Shown here piece by piece: positions 8,697-17,674 of a stretch of DNA of 64,000 nucleotides. Position 1 is the stretch's first letter. Each line of letters opens with the position of its first letter. A program made the translations under genes and the position numbers. Below the pieces are notes generated by a model that saw only the letters and a program-made list of their open reading frames with translations, did not search any database and was not told the DNA's origin. The DNA comes from Paraburkholderia phytofirmans PsJN (GTDB lineage: Bacteria > Pseudomonadota > Gammaproteobacteria > Burkholderiales > Burkholderiaceae), in contig NC_010676.1 in the NCBI RefSeq assembly GCF_000020125.1, forward strand, positions 372,001 through 436,000, written 5' to 3'.

Positions 8697-10637
8697 ATGC
8701 TTTCGAATTTGCTGGTTCAACTGGTCAACGGACTCGCCGACGCGTCGACGCTGTTTCTCGTCGCCGCCGGTTTGTCGCTGATCTTCGGCGTGACGCGCAT
8801 TGTCAACTTTGCGCACGGCTCGTTCTATATGTTCGGCATCTATGTGGCGTACAGCATCGCGAGCCGCTTCGGACATACGACGGGCGGCTTCTGGTTGTCG
8901 GTGCTGGCGGCGGCGCTGGTGGTCGCGGTGCTGGGCGCGCTGGTCGAGATGGTGGTTCTGCGGCGCATCTATCAGGCGCCCGAGTTGTTTCATCTGCTCG
9001 CCACCTTCGCGCTGGTGCTGATCTTTCGCGATGCCGCGCTGTGGCTGTGGGGTCCGGAAGACCTGTTCGGACCACGCGCGCCGCATCTGGCGGGCGCGGT
9101 GGATTTCCTCGGCCATCCGTTGCCGACCTACGACATCGCGTTGATCGTGATCGGGCCGGTGGTGTTGCTGCTGCTCTGGTACGCGCTGACACGCACGCGC
9201 TGGGGCACGCTGGTGCGCGCCGCAACGCAGGATCGCGAGATGCTCGGCGCGCTCGGTATCAATCAGGCGTGGCTGTTTACAGGCGTGTTTTTCGTCGGCG
9301 CGTTTCTCGCCGGTCTTGGCGGTGCGCTGCAAGGACCGCGCATGTCGGCGAATCTATCGCTGGATCTGGAGACGATCGGCAACGCGTTCGTCGTGGTCGT
9401 GGTCGGCGGCATGGGCTCGATTCCGGGGGCGTTCATTGCCGCGCTGATCATCGCGGAGATCAAGGCGCTGTGCATCGGCATCGGCCATGTGACGATCTTC
9501 GGCGTCGGGTTGTCGTTGAGCCGCTTCACGCTGGTAGCGGAATTCGTCGTGATGGCGGTCGTGCTGGTGGTGCGTCCGTGGGGCTTGCTCGGCCGCGCGA
9601 GCGCCGCGGTGCGCGGCATGGCGGCGCCGGAAACGCCTTTGCGTCCGGCGGGCAAACGTCTCAAGTGGCTGGCCGCTATCGCTTTGCTGGTGCTCGTGCT
9701 CGCGCCGTTGGCGGCCAACGCGTTTCCGTACATGCCCGTGCTGCTGGTCGAGATCCTGATCGCCGTGCTGTTCGCCACAAGCCTCCATTTCATCATGGGA
9801 CCGGGCGGCATGCATTCGTTCGGCCACGCTGCGTACTTCGGCTTGGGCGCATACGGCGCCGCGCTGTTCCTCAAAGTGCTGAATCTGCCGATGGAAGCCG
9901 CCTTGCTGCTCGGCCCGCTTTTGGCCGTGGCCGGCGCGCTGGTGTTCGGCTGGTTCTGCGTGCGCCTGTCCGGCGTGTATCTCGCGATGCTGACGTTAGC
10001 GTTCGCGCAGATCGTCTGGTCGGTCGTGTTCCAGTGGGACGACGTGACGGGCGGCAGCAACGGCATTCTCGGGTTGTGGCCGTCGAACTGGTTGTCCTCC
10101 CCGGTGGCCTTCTATTATGTGACGCTCGTCTGCGCTGTGATCGGCGTGTGGCTGTTGCGCAAGATGCTGTTCTCGCCGCTGGGTTACGCGATGCGTGCGT
10201 CGCGTGATTCGGTGCTGCGCGCCGAGGCGATCGGCATCGACGTGAAGCGCGTGCAATGGGCCGCGTTCGTGATCGCGTCGCTGTTCTGCGGGCTCGCCGG
10301 TTCGCTGTATGCGTTCTCCAAGGGCACGATTTCGCCGGAAGTGATCAGCGTGAGCCGTTCCGTGGACGGTCTCGTGATGGTGTTGCTCGGCGGTTTGCAG
10401 ACGCTCACCGGGCCAATCGTGGGCGCGGCTGTGTTCACGTGGTTGCAAGACACGGTCGCGCGCCAGACCGACTATTGGCAGGCGCTGCTGGGCTTCGCGA
10501 TCCTGCTGCTGGTAATTGCGTTTCCGCAGGGAATCGTCGGCTTCATTCGCGAGCGTTTCGGCGACGACAGTGCCGATTCCGCGGACAAGAGCGCCGTCTC
10601 ACCTTCCCGACGCGCCGCGATCAAGGAGGGGCTATGA
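8697..10637 (+). CDS. fused LivH-LivM type ABC transporter permease
   Basis: A single 646-residue inner-membrane protein joining both permeases of a branched-chain-amino-acid-type (HAAT) ABC importer. Residues 1 to about 300 are LivH-like (GLADASTLFLVAAGLSLIFG, then TRIVNFAHGSFYMFG, and GGMGSIPGAFIAA). Residues about 320-620 are LivM-like (GPGGMHSFGHAAYFGLGAYG, GVYLAMLTLAFAQI, GSLYAFSKG, and GGLQTLTGPIVGAA). The ATG at 8697 with AAGG just upstream is chosen over an open frame that begins at 8577. The stop overlaps the start of the LivG-like gene by ATGA. HAAT importers often carry aromatic or heterocyclic acids in Burkholderia; here the cargo is probably the substrate of the adjacent catabolic genes. 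Confidence 0.9.
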   Translation: MLSNLLVQLVNGLADASTLFLVAAGLSLIFGVTRIVNFAHGSFYMFGIYVAYSIASRFGHTTGGFWLSVLAAALVVAVLGALVEMVVLRRIYQAPELFHLLATFALVLIFRDAALWLWGPEDLFGPRAPHLAGAVDFLGHPLPTYDIALIVIGPVVLLLLWYALTRTRWGTLVRAATQDREMLGALGINQAWLFTGVFFVGAFLAGLGGALQGPRMSANLSLDLETIGNAFVVVVVGGMGSIPGAFIAALIIAEIKALCIGIGHVTIFGVGLSLSRFTLVAEFVVMAVVLVVRPWGLLGRASAAVRGMAAPETPLRPAGKRLKWLAAIALLVLVLAPLAANAFPYMPVLLVEILIAVLFATSLHFIMGPGGMHSFGHAAYFGLGAYGAALFLKVLNLPMEAALLLGPLLAVAGALVFGWFCVRLSGVYLAMLTLAFAQIVWSVVFQWDDVTGGSNGILGLWPSNWLSSPVAFYYVTLVCAVIGVWLLRKMLFSPLGYAMRASRDSVLRAEAIGIDVKRVQWAAFVIASLFCGLAGSLYAFSKGTISPEVISVSRSVDGLVMVLLGGLQTLTGPIVGAAVFTWLQDTVARQTDYWQALLGFAILLLVIAFPQGIVGFIRERFGDDSADSADKSAVSPSRRAAIKEGL

Positions 10638-11443
10638 GCTTGCTGCGCGTTTCTGGCCTCTGCAAATCGTTTGGCGGACTCAAGGCGGTGGACGATGTCT
10701 CGTTCGATCTCGAAGCCGGCCAATTGCTTGCCTTGCTCGGACCGAACGGCGCCGGCAAGTCGACCTGTTTCAACATGGTCAACGGACAGCTGCCGCCTTC
10801 GTCAGGATCGATCCGTCTCGACGGTCAGGAACTGGTCGGCATGCGTCCGCGCGATATCTGGCGACTGGGCGTGGGCCGCACGTTTCAGATCGCCGCGACT
10901 TTCAATTCCATGACCGTGATCGAGAACGTGCAAATGGCGCTGGTCTCGCGCGAACGCAAAACCTTCGGTCTATGGAAACCCGCCGGCGCGCGCTACGCCG
11001 ACGAAGCCCTCGCGCTGCTCGACCAGGTGGGTATGGCGTCGGACGCGCACCGCGCTTGCGGCGTGCTCGCTTATGGCGACGTGAAGCGTGTCGAACTCGC
11101 GATCGCGCTCGCCAACCGCCCGAAGCTGCTGCTGATGGACGAACCCACCGCCGGCATGGCGCCGAAGGAGCGCAATGAATTGATGGCGCTGACCAAACGC
11201 CTCGTCACCGAACACAAGATCGGCGTGCTGTTTACCGAACACAGCATGGACGTCGTATTCGCCTACGCCGATCGACTGATCGTGCTCGCGCGCGGCAAGC
11301 TGATCGCCGAAGGCGACGCCGACACCATTCGCAACGACCCGCGCGTGCAGGAAGTCTATTTCGGCACCGGCAAGACCTTCCAGCCGCACGCGCCGCTGCA
11401 CGACGCAGCGGGCGGCCATCAGGGACAAGGAGCGTTGCAATGA
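10634..11443 (+). CDS. ABC transporter ATP-binding protein, LivG type
   Basis: A 269-residue ATPase of the HAAT importer. It shows Walker A GPNGAGKST, a Q-loop region, a signature region in which the usual LSxGxxR is replaced by LAYGDVKRVELAIAL, Walker B LLLMDEP followed by TAGMAPKE, and the switch histidine in FTEHSMDVVF. The replaced signature (AYGD for SGGQ/SYGQ) is common in LivG proteins of this kind. The start is the ATG at 10634 with AAGGAGG upstream, overlapping the permease stop. It partners with the LivF-type gene that follows. Confidence 0.92.
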   Translation: MSLLRVSGLCKSFGGLKAVDDVSFDLEAGQLLALLGPNGAGKSTCFNMVNGQLPPSSGSIRLDGQELVGMRPRDIWRLGVGRTFQIAATFNSMTVIENVQMALVSRERKTFGLWKPAGARYADEALALLDQVGMASDAHRACGVLAYGDVKRVELAIALANRPKLLLMDEPTAGMAPKERNELMALTKRLVTEHKIGVLFTEHSMDVVFAYADRLIVLARGKLIAEGDADTIRNDPRVQEVYFGTGKTFQPHAPLHDAAGGHQGQGALQ

Positions 11444-12153
11444 GCGAGCCGATGCTGAAAGTCTCCGGCCTCAACGCGTTCTATGGCCGCGCGCATATTC
11501 TGTTCGACGTCGGCCTCGAAGTCGGGCGCGGCGAAGTCGTCGCGTTGATGGGCCGCAACGGCGCGGGCAAGTCCACCACGATGAAAGCGGTGATGGGTCT
11601 GCTGCCGCGCCGTCAGGGCGAAGTGAGTTTTCGCGGGCAGAACATCACGGCGCTGCCGCCGTACAAGATCGCGCGCATGGGCATGGGCTTCGTGCCCGAA
11701 GATCGACGCGTGTTCGCCGATCTGACCGTGATGGAAAACCTCGCCACGGGCCGCCAGCCGCCGCGCGACGGCGCACCGCAGTGGACGCCGGAAAAACTGT
11801 TCCGGCTCTTTCCCAATCTCGGCGAAATGCCGCAGCGGCCGGGCGGGCAGATGAGCGGCGGCGAGCAGCAGATGCTCACCGTGTCGCGCACGCTGATGGG
11901 CAATCCGTATCTGGTGCTGCTCGACGAGCCGTCCGAAGGCGTGGCGCCCGTGATCGTCGAACAGATGGCGAACATGATTCTCGAACTCAAGCGCGAAGGG
12001 CTGTCGATTCTGTTGTCCGAACAGAACCTGCACTTCGCCGAACTGGTCAGCGACCGCGCGTATGTGCTCGAAAAAGGGCAGATCCGTTTTGGCGGCACGA
12101 TCGGCGAACTCGCACAGAACGAAACAGTGAGGCGCGCTTATCTGAGCGTGTGA
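11440..12153 (+). CDS. ABC transporter ATP-binding protein, LivF type
   Basis: A 237-residue second ATPase of the importer. Walker A is GRNGAGKSTT, the signature is MSGGEQQMLTVSRTLMGNP, Walker B is LVLLDEP followed by SEGVAPVIVE, and the H-loop position reads SEQNLHFAE, which is a Gln-Asn in place of the more usual histidine and is typical of LivF. The start overlaps the LivG-type stop by ATGA, so the two are translationally coupled. It acts at the cytoplasmic face of the membrane with the fused permease. Confidence 0.92.
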   Translation: MSEPMLKVSGLNAFYGRAHILFDVGLEVGRGEVVALMGRNGAGKSTTMKAVMGLLPRRQGEVSFRGQNITALPPYKIARMGMGFVPEDRRVFADLTVMENLATGRQPPRDGAPQWTPEKLFRLFPNLGEMPQRPGGQMSGGEQQMLTVSRTLMGNPYLVLLDEPSEGVAPVIVEQMANMILELKREGLSILLSEQNLHFAELVSDRAYVLEKGQIRFGGTIGELAQNETVRRAYLSV

Positions 12154-12231
12154 TTTCTTCCATCGGCGCGCGCGAGTTGCATGCTGTGACACTTCGTGAG
12201 TGCCGGGCAGTCGTTGCGAAAGGAGAGGCAG

Positions 12232-13431
12232 ATGGCAGCAGAGACGTTGACAGGCTTGTCGGGCAAGGTCGCGGTAACCAACATCGGGCTGCTGTTATCG
12301 GGCGACATCGACCAGCCGATTCTCGACGCGGACACGCTCGTGATCGACGACGGCGTGATCGTCGCGGTCGGCAAGGAAAAGGACTGCGATCTCGAAGGCG
12401 CGCGCACGACGGTGGATTGCAAAGGCACGACGGTGGCGCCCGGTTTGATCGACTCGCATGTGCATCCCGTGTTCGGCGACTGGACGCCGCGGCAGAATCA
12501 GATGGGCTGGATCGAGTCGAATCTGAATGGCGGCGTCACCACGATGATTTCCGCCGGCGAAGTGCATTTGCCCGGCCGCCCGAAAGACGTGCTCGGCGTG
12601 AAGGCGCTTGCGATTACCGCGCAACGTTCGTTCGAAGGCATGCGCGGCGCCGGTGTCGGCGGCGGCGTGAAGGTGATGGCGGGCGCGCCGGTGATCGAGA
12701 AGGGCATGGTCGAAGAGGACTTCAAGGAGTTGTCCGAAGCCGGCGTGAAGCTGCTCGGCGAAATCGGCCTCGGCAGCGTGAAAGGCGGCGAGGAAGCCGC
12801 GCAAATGGTCGCGTGGGCACGCAAGTACGGCATTCAGAGCACGATTCACACAGGCGGTCCGTCGATTCCCGGCTCGGGCCTGATCGATCGCGACGTGGTG
12901 CTCGCGGCCGATGCGGACGTGATCGGCCACATCAACGGCGGGCATACGTCGCTTTCATACCGGCATGTTTGCGATCTGTGCGAGCAGTCGAGCCGCGCGC
13001 TGGAAATCGTCCACAACGGCAACGAACGGATCGCTTTGCTGACCGCGCGTCATGCAATCGAATTGAAGTGCCCGCACCGGATCATCCTCGGTACCGATAG
13101 TCCTGCCGGTTCCGGCGTGCAGCCGCTCGGCATCTTGCGCATGATCGCGCTGATTTCGAGTCTCGCCGACGTGCCCGCGGAAATCGCCTTCTGCTTCGCG
13201 ACCGGCAACACCGCGCGTCAGCGCAATCTGCGCCAGGGGCTGATTGAAGTGGGCCGTCCCGCCGACCTCGTGTTCATGGATCGCGCACAACATACGGCGG
13301 CCGATACGCTGCTCGAAAGCGTGCAACTCGGCGATATTCCGGGCGTGGGCATGGTGATGATCGACGGTCTGATCCGCTGCCGGCGCAGCCGTAATACCCC
13401 GCCGGCTACCGAAGTGCCGGTGGTGCTGTGA
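12232..13431 (+). CDS. enamidase-like amidohydrolase
   Basis: A 399-residue metal-dependent amidohydrolase very like enamidase of Eubacterium barkeri, which hydrolyses 1,4,5,6-tetrahydro-6-oxonicotinate to 2-formylglutarate and ammonia. Conserved blocks are GLIDSHVHP (first metal HxH), NGGVTTMISAGE, HLPGRPKDVLG, LLGEIGLGSVK (Glu/metal region), STIHTGGPSIPGS (second His), GHINGGHT (third His), and LGTDSPAGSGVQPLGILR (catalytic Asp). It ends with SRNTPPATE, as in the E. barkeri enzyme. The ATG at 12232 with AAAGGAGAGG upstream is preferred to the GTG at 12196. Its presence with a 6-hydroxynicotinate-reductase-like gene and a nicotinate-dehydrogenase-like pair is strong pathway context. Confidence 0.8.
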   Translation: MAAETLTGLSGKVAVTNIGLLLSGDIDQPILDADTLVIDDGVIVAVGKEKDCDLEGARTTVDCKGTTVAPGLIDSHVHPVFGDWTPRQNQMGWIESNLNGGVTTMISAGEVHLPGRPKDVLGVKALAITAQRSFEGMRGAGVGGGVKVMAGAPVIEKGMVEEDFKELSEAGVKLLGEIGLGSVKGGEEAAQMVAWARKYGIQSTIHTGGPSIPGSGLIDRDVVLAADADVIGHINGGHTSLSYRHVCDLCEQSSRALEIVHNGNERIALLTARHAIELKCPHRIILGTDSPAGSGVQPLGILRMIALISSLADVPAEIAFCFATGNTARQRNLRQGLIEVGRPADLVFMDRAQHTAADTLLESVQLGDIPGVGMVMIDGLIRCRRSRNTPPATEVPVVL

Positions 13432-13462
13432 GTACGTGTCGCATAGCCGCTCCGGCACGTTC

Positions 13463-13981
13463 ATGAACCGCCCCGCGCCTCTTCTGCTGAACGTGAACGG
13501 CGCGACGCATCTCGTCAGCGCCGACGCCGATACGCCGCTGCTCTATCTGCTGCGTAACGACCTCGCGCTGAACGGTCCGAAGTTCGGCTGCGGACTCGGC
13601 GAATGCGGCGCGTGCACCGTGTTGCTCGACGGCATGCCGACGCGCGCGTGCGTCACGACCGCGAAGGTCGCATTGGGCCGCGAAATCACCACGCTCGAAG
13701 GACTGGGCACACGGGCTGCGCTGCATCCGGTGCAGCAGGCGTTCATCGAAGAACAGGCCGCGCAGTGCGGCTATTGCCTGAACGGCATGATCATGACGGC
13801 CAAGGCGCTGCTCGATCGCGATCCGCATCCGAGCGTCGAGACGATCCGGCGCGAGCTGTCGCGCAATCTGTGCCGTTGCGGCACGCATGTCGAGATCGTG
13901 CGCGCGGTGCAGCGCGCCGCTGAATTGCTCGATGCGCAAGGCGCGGCGCGGGTAGCGGTGCACGAAGGAGTGCGCGCATGA
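13463..13981 (+). CDS. molybdenum hydroxylase 2Fe-2S subunit (NicA-like)
   Basis: A small iron-sulfur subunit of a xanthine-oxidase-family hydroxylase. The plant-type [2Fe-2S] ligands lie in GCGLGECGACTVLLDG plus a later Cys. The second cluster lies in QCGYCLNGMIMTAKALL and RNLCRCGTH. The 172-residue length (from the ATG at 13463; a GTG at 13436 is also in frame) matches NicA of nicotinate dehydrogenase and IorA-type subunits. There is no FAD subunit gene in the operon, which fits the family that passes electrons to fused cytochromes c. Its stop overlaps the start of the large subunit by ATGA. It should relay electrons from the molybdenum centre to the hemes. Confidence 0.85.
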   Translation: MNRPAPLLLNVNGATHLVSADADTPLLYLLRNDLALNGPKFGCGLGECGACTVLLDGMPTRACVTTAKVALGREITTLEGLGTRAALHPVQQAFIEEQAAQCGYCLNGMIMTAKALLDRDPHPSVETIRRELSRNLCRCGTHVEIVRAVQRAAELLDAQGAARVAVHEGVRA

Positions 13982-16900
13982 CCGGGCCGGATTTCAGCGT
14001 CGATCGACGCAGCGCACCGCCGTCGCGGCAGCAGCTCTACGATGCGCAGAGCGTGCTGATCGTCACGCGCGCGCCGCAGGCGCCGGTGAAGCCGGCGATC
14101 GGGCAGCCGGGCTCGCGCTCATCGTTCGTGCCGACTGAGGCGGACATGTTTCTCGTGGTGCGCGATGACGGCAGCGTGGTCGCGTTCAACGGTCACGTCG
14201 ATCTGGGCACGGGCATCGGCACGGCGCTCGCGCAGATCGTCGCGGAAGAACTGGATGTGCCGTTGACGCGCGTGTCGATTGTGCTCGGCCACACGCGTGA
14301 AGCGCCGAATCAGGGGCCGACGATTGCCAGCGCGACGATTCAGATTTCGGCGGTGCCGTTGAGGCACGCTGCGGCGCAGGCGCGGCAATTTCTGCTGGCG
14401 GAAGCGGCGGCGCGCTTCAATGTGAGCGTCGAGCAACTCGATGTGCGTGATGGCGTCGTTTATCGACGTGACGGCGGCGCGGCTGCGAAAGGCATTGGCT
14501 ACGGCGAGTTGATTAGCGGAAAACGCGTCGAATTGCAGCTCGCCACCGATGCGCCGTTGAAGTCGCCGGACACGTACAAGATCGTCGGCAAGAGCACGCC
14601 GCGCGTCGATATTCCGGCGAAGGCAACGGGCGAATTGAGTTTCGTGCACGACGTCCGCGTGCCCGGCATGTTGCATGGACGTGTGGTGCGGCCGCCGTAC
14701 GCCGGTGTCGCGCAAGGCGACTTCATGGGCAATAGTCTGCTGCAGGTGGATGAAGACTCGGTTAGCGAATTGCCCGGCATCGTCAAAGTGGTAGTGATTC
14801 GCGATTTCGTCGGCATCGTGGCTGAGCGTGAAGAAGTCGCGCAGCAGGCCGCGAAGCGGCTTCGCGTGCAATGGAAAGAGGTAGAAGGTTTGCCGTCGCT
14901 CGAAACCAGCGAGGAAGTGGAAGCGGCGTTGCGCGCGAATCCCGCCAAGCGGCGCGATCTGGTGATCGAAGGCGATGTCGATGCAGCGCTCGCGCAAGAC
15001 TCCGCCCGCACGCTGGAACGCACCTACGTATGGCCGTTTCAGATGCATGCGTCGATTGGGCCTTCTTGCGCGGTGGCCGATTATCGCGAAGGCGCTTTGA
15101 AGGTCTGGTCGGGCACGCAGAACCCGCATTCGTTGCGCGCCGATCTTGCTCTGCTGATGAGTATGGACGAAGCGCACATCGAAATCGTGCGGATGGAAGC
15201 GGCGGGCTGCTACGGCCGCAATTGCGCGGACGATGTCGCCGCCGACGCCGCATTGCTTTCGCGCGCCACCGGCAGTCCGGTGCGCGTTCAACTCTCGCGC
15301 GAAGACGAGCACGCGTGGGAACCGAAAGGCGCCGCGCAATTGATGGACGTGCGCGGCGCGCTGAATGCCGAAGGCGAACTGGCGGCCTACGACTTTGCGA
15401 CGCGTTATCCGTCCAACGATGCGCCGACGCTGGCATTGCTACTGACGGGCACAATTTCCGCGCAGCCACAGGTGTTCGAAATGGGCGACCGCACGGCGGT
15501 GCCGCCGTACGATTACCGCAGCATGCGCATCGTCTGCGACGACACGCCGCCGATCGTTCGGGCGTCGTGGTTGCGCGGCGTGTCCGCGTTGCCGAATACG
15601 TTCGCGCACGAGTCCTTCATCGATGAACTCGCGGTGGAAGCGGGCATCGATCCGGTCGAGTTTCGCCTGAAGCATCTGACCGATCCGCGAGCGATCGAAC
15701 TGGTCAAAGCGGTCGCGGAAAAAGCTGGCTGGGAAGCACGCAGCGCCGAGCGCAACGCCGAGCTTAAAGATGAGGAAGGCGACATCGCACGCGGGCGCGG
15801 CATCGCTTACGCCCGCTACGTGCACAGCAAATTTCCCGGCTTCGGTGCGGCATGGTCCGCATGGGTGGCCGATGTCGAAGTGAATCGCAAGAGCGGCGAT
15901 CTCGCGGTGACGCGCGTGGTGGTCGGCCAGGACACCGGCACGATGGTGAATCCCGACGGCGTGCGTCATCAGATTCACGGCAACGTGATCCAGACGACCA
16001 GCCGTGCGTTGAAAGAGCGCGTGACGTTCGGCGAGAACGCAGTGACGAGCCAGGAGTGGGGCGCGTATCCGATCCTCACCTTCCGCGAAGTACCCGTGAT
16101 CGACGTGGTGATGATGCCGCGCCACGGCGAGCCGCCGATGGGCGCGGGCGAATCCGCGTCGCTGCCCGGCGCGGCGGCGATTGCCAATGCGCTCTTCGAT
16201 GCCACGGGCGTGCGTTTTCGCCGGCCGCCGTTCACGCCGGAAACGATCCGCGCCGCGCTCGCCGATGCGCAAGCCGAAGACAAGGCGGCGCGCAGGAAGA
16301 AGCGCTGGCGGTTTGGGTTTTTAGGCGCGTTGGCGGCAGGAGCGGCGGGTTGGCTCGGCGCATTGTCGCTCGCGCCGCACGCTATCGCGCCGATCACGCC
16401 GCCGCTGGCGAGCGCGTTCGCGCCGGAGCTCGTGGCGCGCGGCAAGCTGCTGGCATCGCTCGGCAACTGCGCGGTTTGCCACACCGCGCACAACGGCGTG
16501 CCGAACGCCGGCGGCAAACCGCTCGATACGCCGTTCGGCACCGTGTACAGCACCAATATCACGCCGGACGGTCAGACCGGCATCGGCAACTGGTCGCTCG
16601 AAGCCTTCGTGCGGGCGATGCGGCAAGGCATCAGCCGCGATGGCCATCGCCTGTATCCGGCCTTTCCGTACACCTCGTTCCAGAACACTTCCGACGACGA
16701 TCTCAAAGCGCTGTATGCCTATCTGATGGCGCAAACGCCGGTGCGCTCACATCCGCCGGAAACGAAGCTCGCGTACCCGTTCAGCGTGCGTCCGCTGATG
16801 TCTGCCTGGAACGCTCTATTTCTCGGGCGCACGACGTTCACCGCCAGCACGACGCAAACCGCGCAATGGAATCGCGGCGCGTATCTGGTGAACGGACTCG

Positions 16901-17601
16901 GCCATTGCGGCGCGTGCCACACGCCGCGCAATGCATTTGGCGCCGAGAAAACCGGTGCGGCGTTCATGGGCGGCGGCATGGCGGACGGCTGGGAAGCGCC
17001 CGCGTTGTCGGCGCTCTCGACCGCACCCGTGCCCTGGAGCGAGGACGAACTTTTCAGCTACTTGCGCAATGGTCACGCGCCGCTGCACGGCGTCGCGGCC
17101 GGGCCGATGGCGCCGGTCGTCGGCGATCTGGCGGCGCTGCCCGACAGCGATATTCGCGCGATGGCCACGTATCTCGCGTCGCTCAATCCGTTGGAACCGA
17201 ACGCCGATCCCGTAGCGATGGCGCGTCAGTATGAACAGGCCAGCGCAATCTCGGGCGCGCCAGCGGGCCTCGGCGCGCGGCTTTTCGACGGCGCGTGCGC
17301 CGCATGTCATCACACGGGTGGCGGGCCGCAGTTGTTCGGCGCGCATCCTTCGCTGGCGCTCAACACGAATCTGCACAGCGCGACGCCCGATAATCTGATT
17401 CGCGTGATTCTCGACGGCATCGGCTCGCCTGCGCGGCCCGAACTCGGTACGATGCCGGCTTACCGCGACAGTTTCAACGACGTCCAGGTCGCCGAACTCG
17501 TGTCGTACCTGCGTCAGCAATTCGCCGGTGGCAAGCCCGCATGGCAGGACGTCGCGGCGAGGGTCGCCAGGATTCGCGCGACGCCGCGGCGGGCCGACTG
17601 A
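13978..17601 (+). CDS. molybdopterin hydroxylase fused to triheme cytochrome c (NicB-like)
   Basis: A 1207-residue large subunit. Residues about 1-770 are the molybdopterin-binding hydroxylase, with the catalytic glutamate in GAGE (Glu725) near the end of that part. A hydrophobic segment at about 783-805 probably anchors the C-terminal part at the membrane. Residues about 815-1200 carry three CxxCH heme motifs (C831AVCH, C977GACH, C1107AACH). This layout and length match NicB of Pseudomonas putida nicotinate dehydrogenase, which hydroxylates nicotinate to 6-hydroxynicotinate and feeds the respiratory chain. IorB-like aldehyde or isoquinoline hydroxylases share the fold, so the substrate is supported mainly by the neighbouring reductase-like and enamidase-like genes. 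Confidence 0.82.
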   Translation: MTGPDFSVDRRSAPPSRQQLYDAQSVLIVTRAPQAPVKPAIGQPGSRSSFVPTEADMFLVVRDDGSVVAFNGHVDLGTGIGTALAQIVAEELDVPLTRVSIVLGHTREAPNQGPTIASATIQISAVPLRHAAAQARQFLLAEAAARFNVSVEQLDVRDGVVYRRDGGAAAKGIGYGELISGKRVELQLATDAPLKSPDTYKIVGKSTPRVDIPAKATGELSFVHDVRVPGMLHGRVVRPPYAGVAQGDFMGNSLLQVDEDSVSELPGIVKVVVIRDFVGIVAEREEVAQQAAKRLRVQWKEVEGLPSLETSEEVEAALRANPAKRRDLVIEGDVDAALAQDSARTLERTYVWPFQMHASIGPSCAVADYREGALKVWSGTQNPHSLRADLALLMSMDEAHIEIVRMEAAGCYGRNCADDVAADAALLSRATGSPVRVQLSREDEHAWEPKGAAQLMDVRGALNAEGELAAYDFATRYPSNDAPTLALLLTGTISAQPQVFEMGDRTAVPPYDYRSMRIVCDDTPPIVRASWLRGVSALPNTFAHESFIDELAVEAGIDPVEFRLKHLTDPRAIELVKAVAEKAGWEARSAERNAELKDEEGDIARGRGIAYARYVHSKFPGFGAAWSAWVADVEVNRKSGDLAVTRVVVGQDTGTMVNPDGVRHQIHGNVIQTTSRALKERVTFGENAVTSQEWGAYPILTFREVPVIDVVMMPRHGEPPMGAGESASLPGAAAIANALFDATGVRFRRPPFTPETIRAALADAQAEDKAARRKKRWRFGFLGALAAGAAGWLGALSLAPHAIAPITPPLASAFAPELVARGKLLASLGNCAVCHTAHNGVPNAGGKPLDTPFGTVYSTNITPDGQTGIGNWSLEAFVRAMRQGISRDGHRLYPAFPYTSFQNTSDDDLKALYAYLMAQTPVRSHPPETKLAYPFSVRPLMSAWNALFLGRTTFTASTTQTAQWNRGAYLVNGLGHCGACHTPRNAFGAEKTGAAFMGGGMADGWEAPALSALSTAPVPWSEDELFSYLRNGHAPLHGVAAGPMAPVVGDLAALPDSDIRAMATYLASLNPLEPNADPVAMARQYEQASAISGAPAGLGARLFDGACAACHHTGGGPQLFGAHPSLALNTNLHSATPDNLIRVILDGIGSPARPELGTMPAYRDSFNDVQVAELVSYLRQQFAGGKPAWQDVAARVARIRATPRRAD

Positions 17602-17674
17602 CTCGCGAACCCCTTTCGAAATATCCGATAACAATGACCGCATTCCCGCAATCCTTTTGATAACGGAGAAACGC

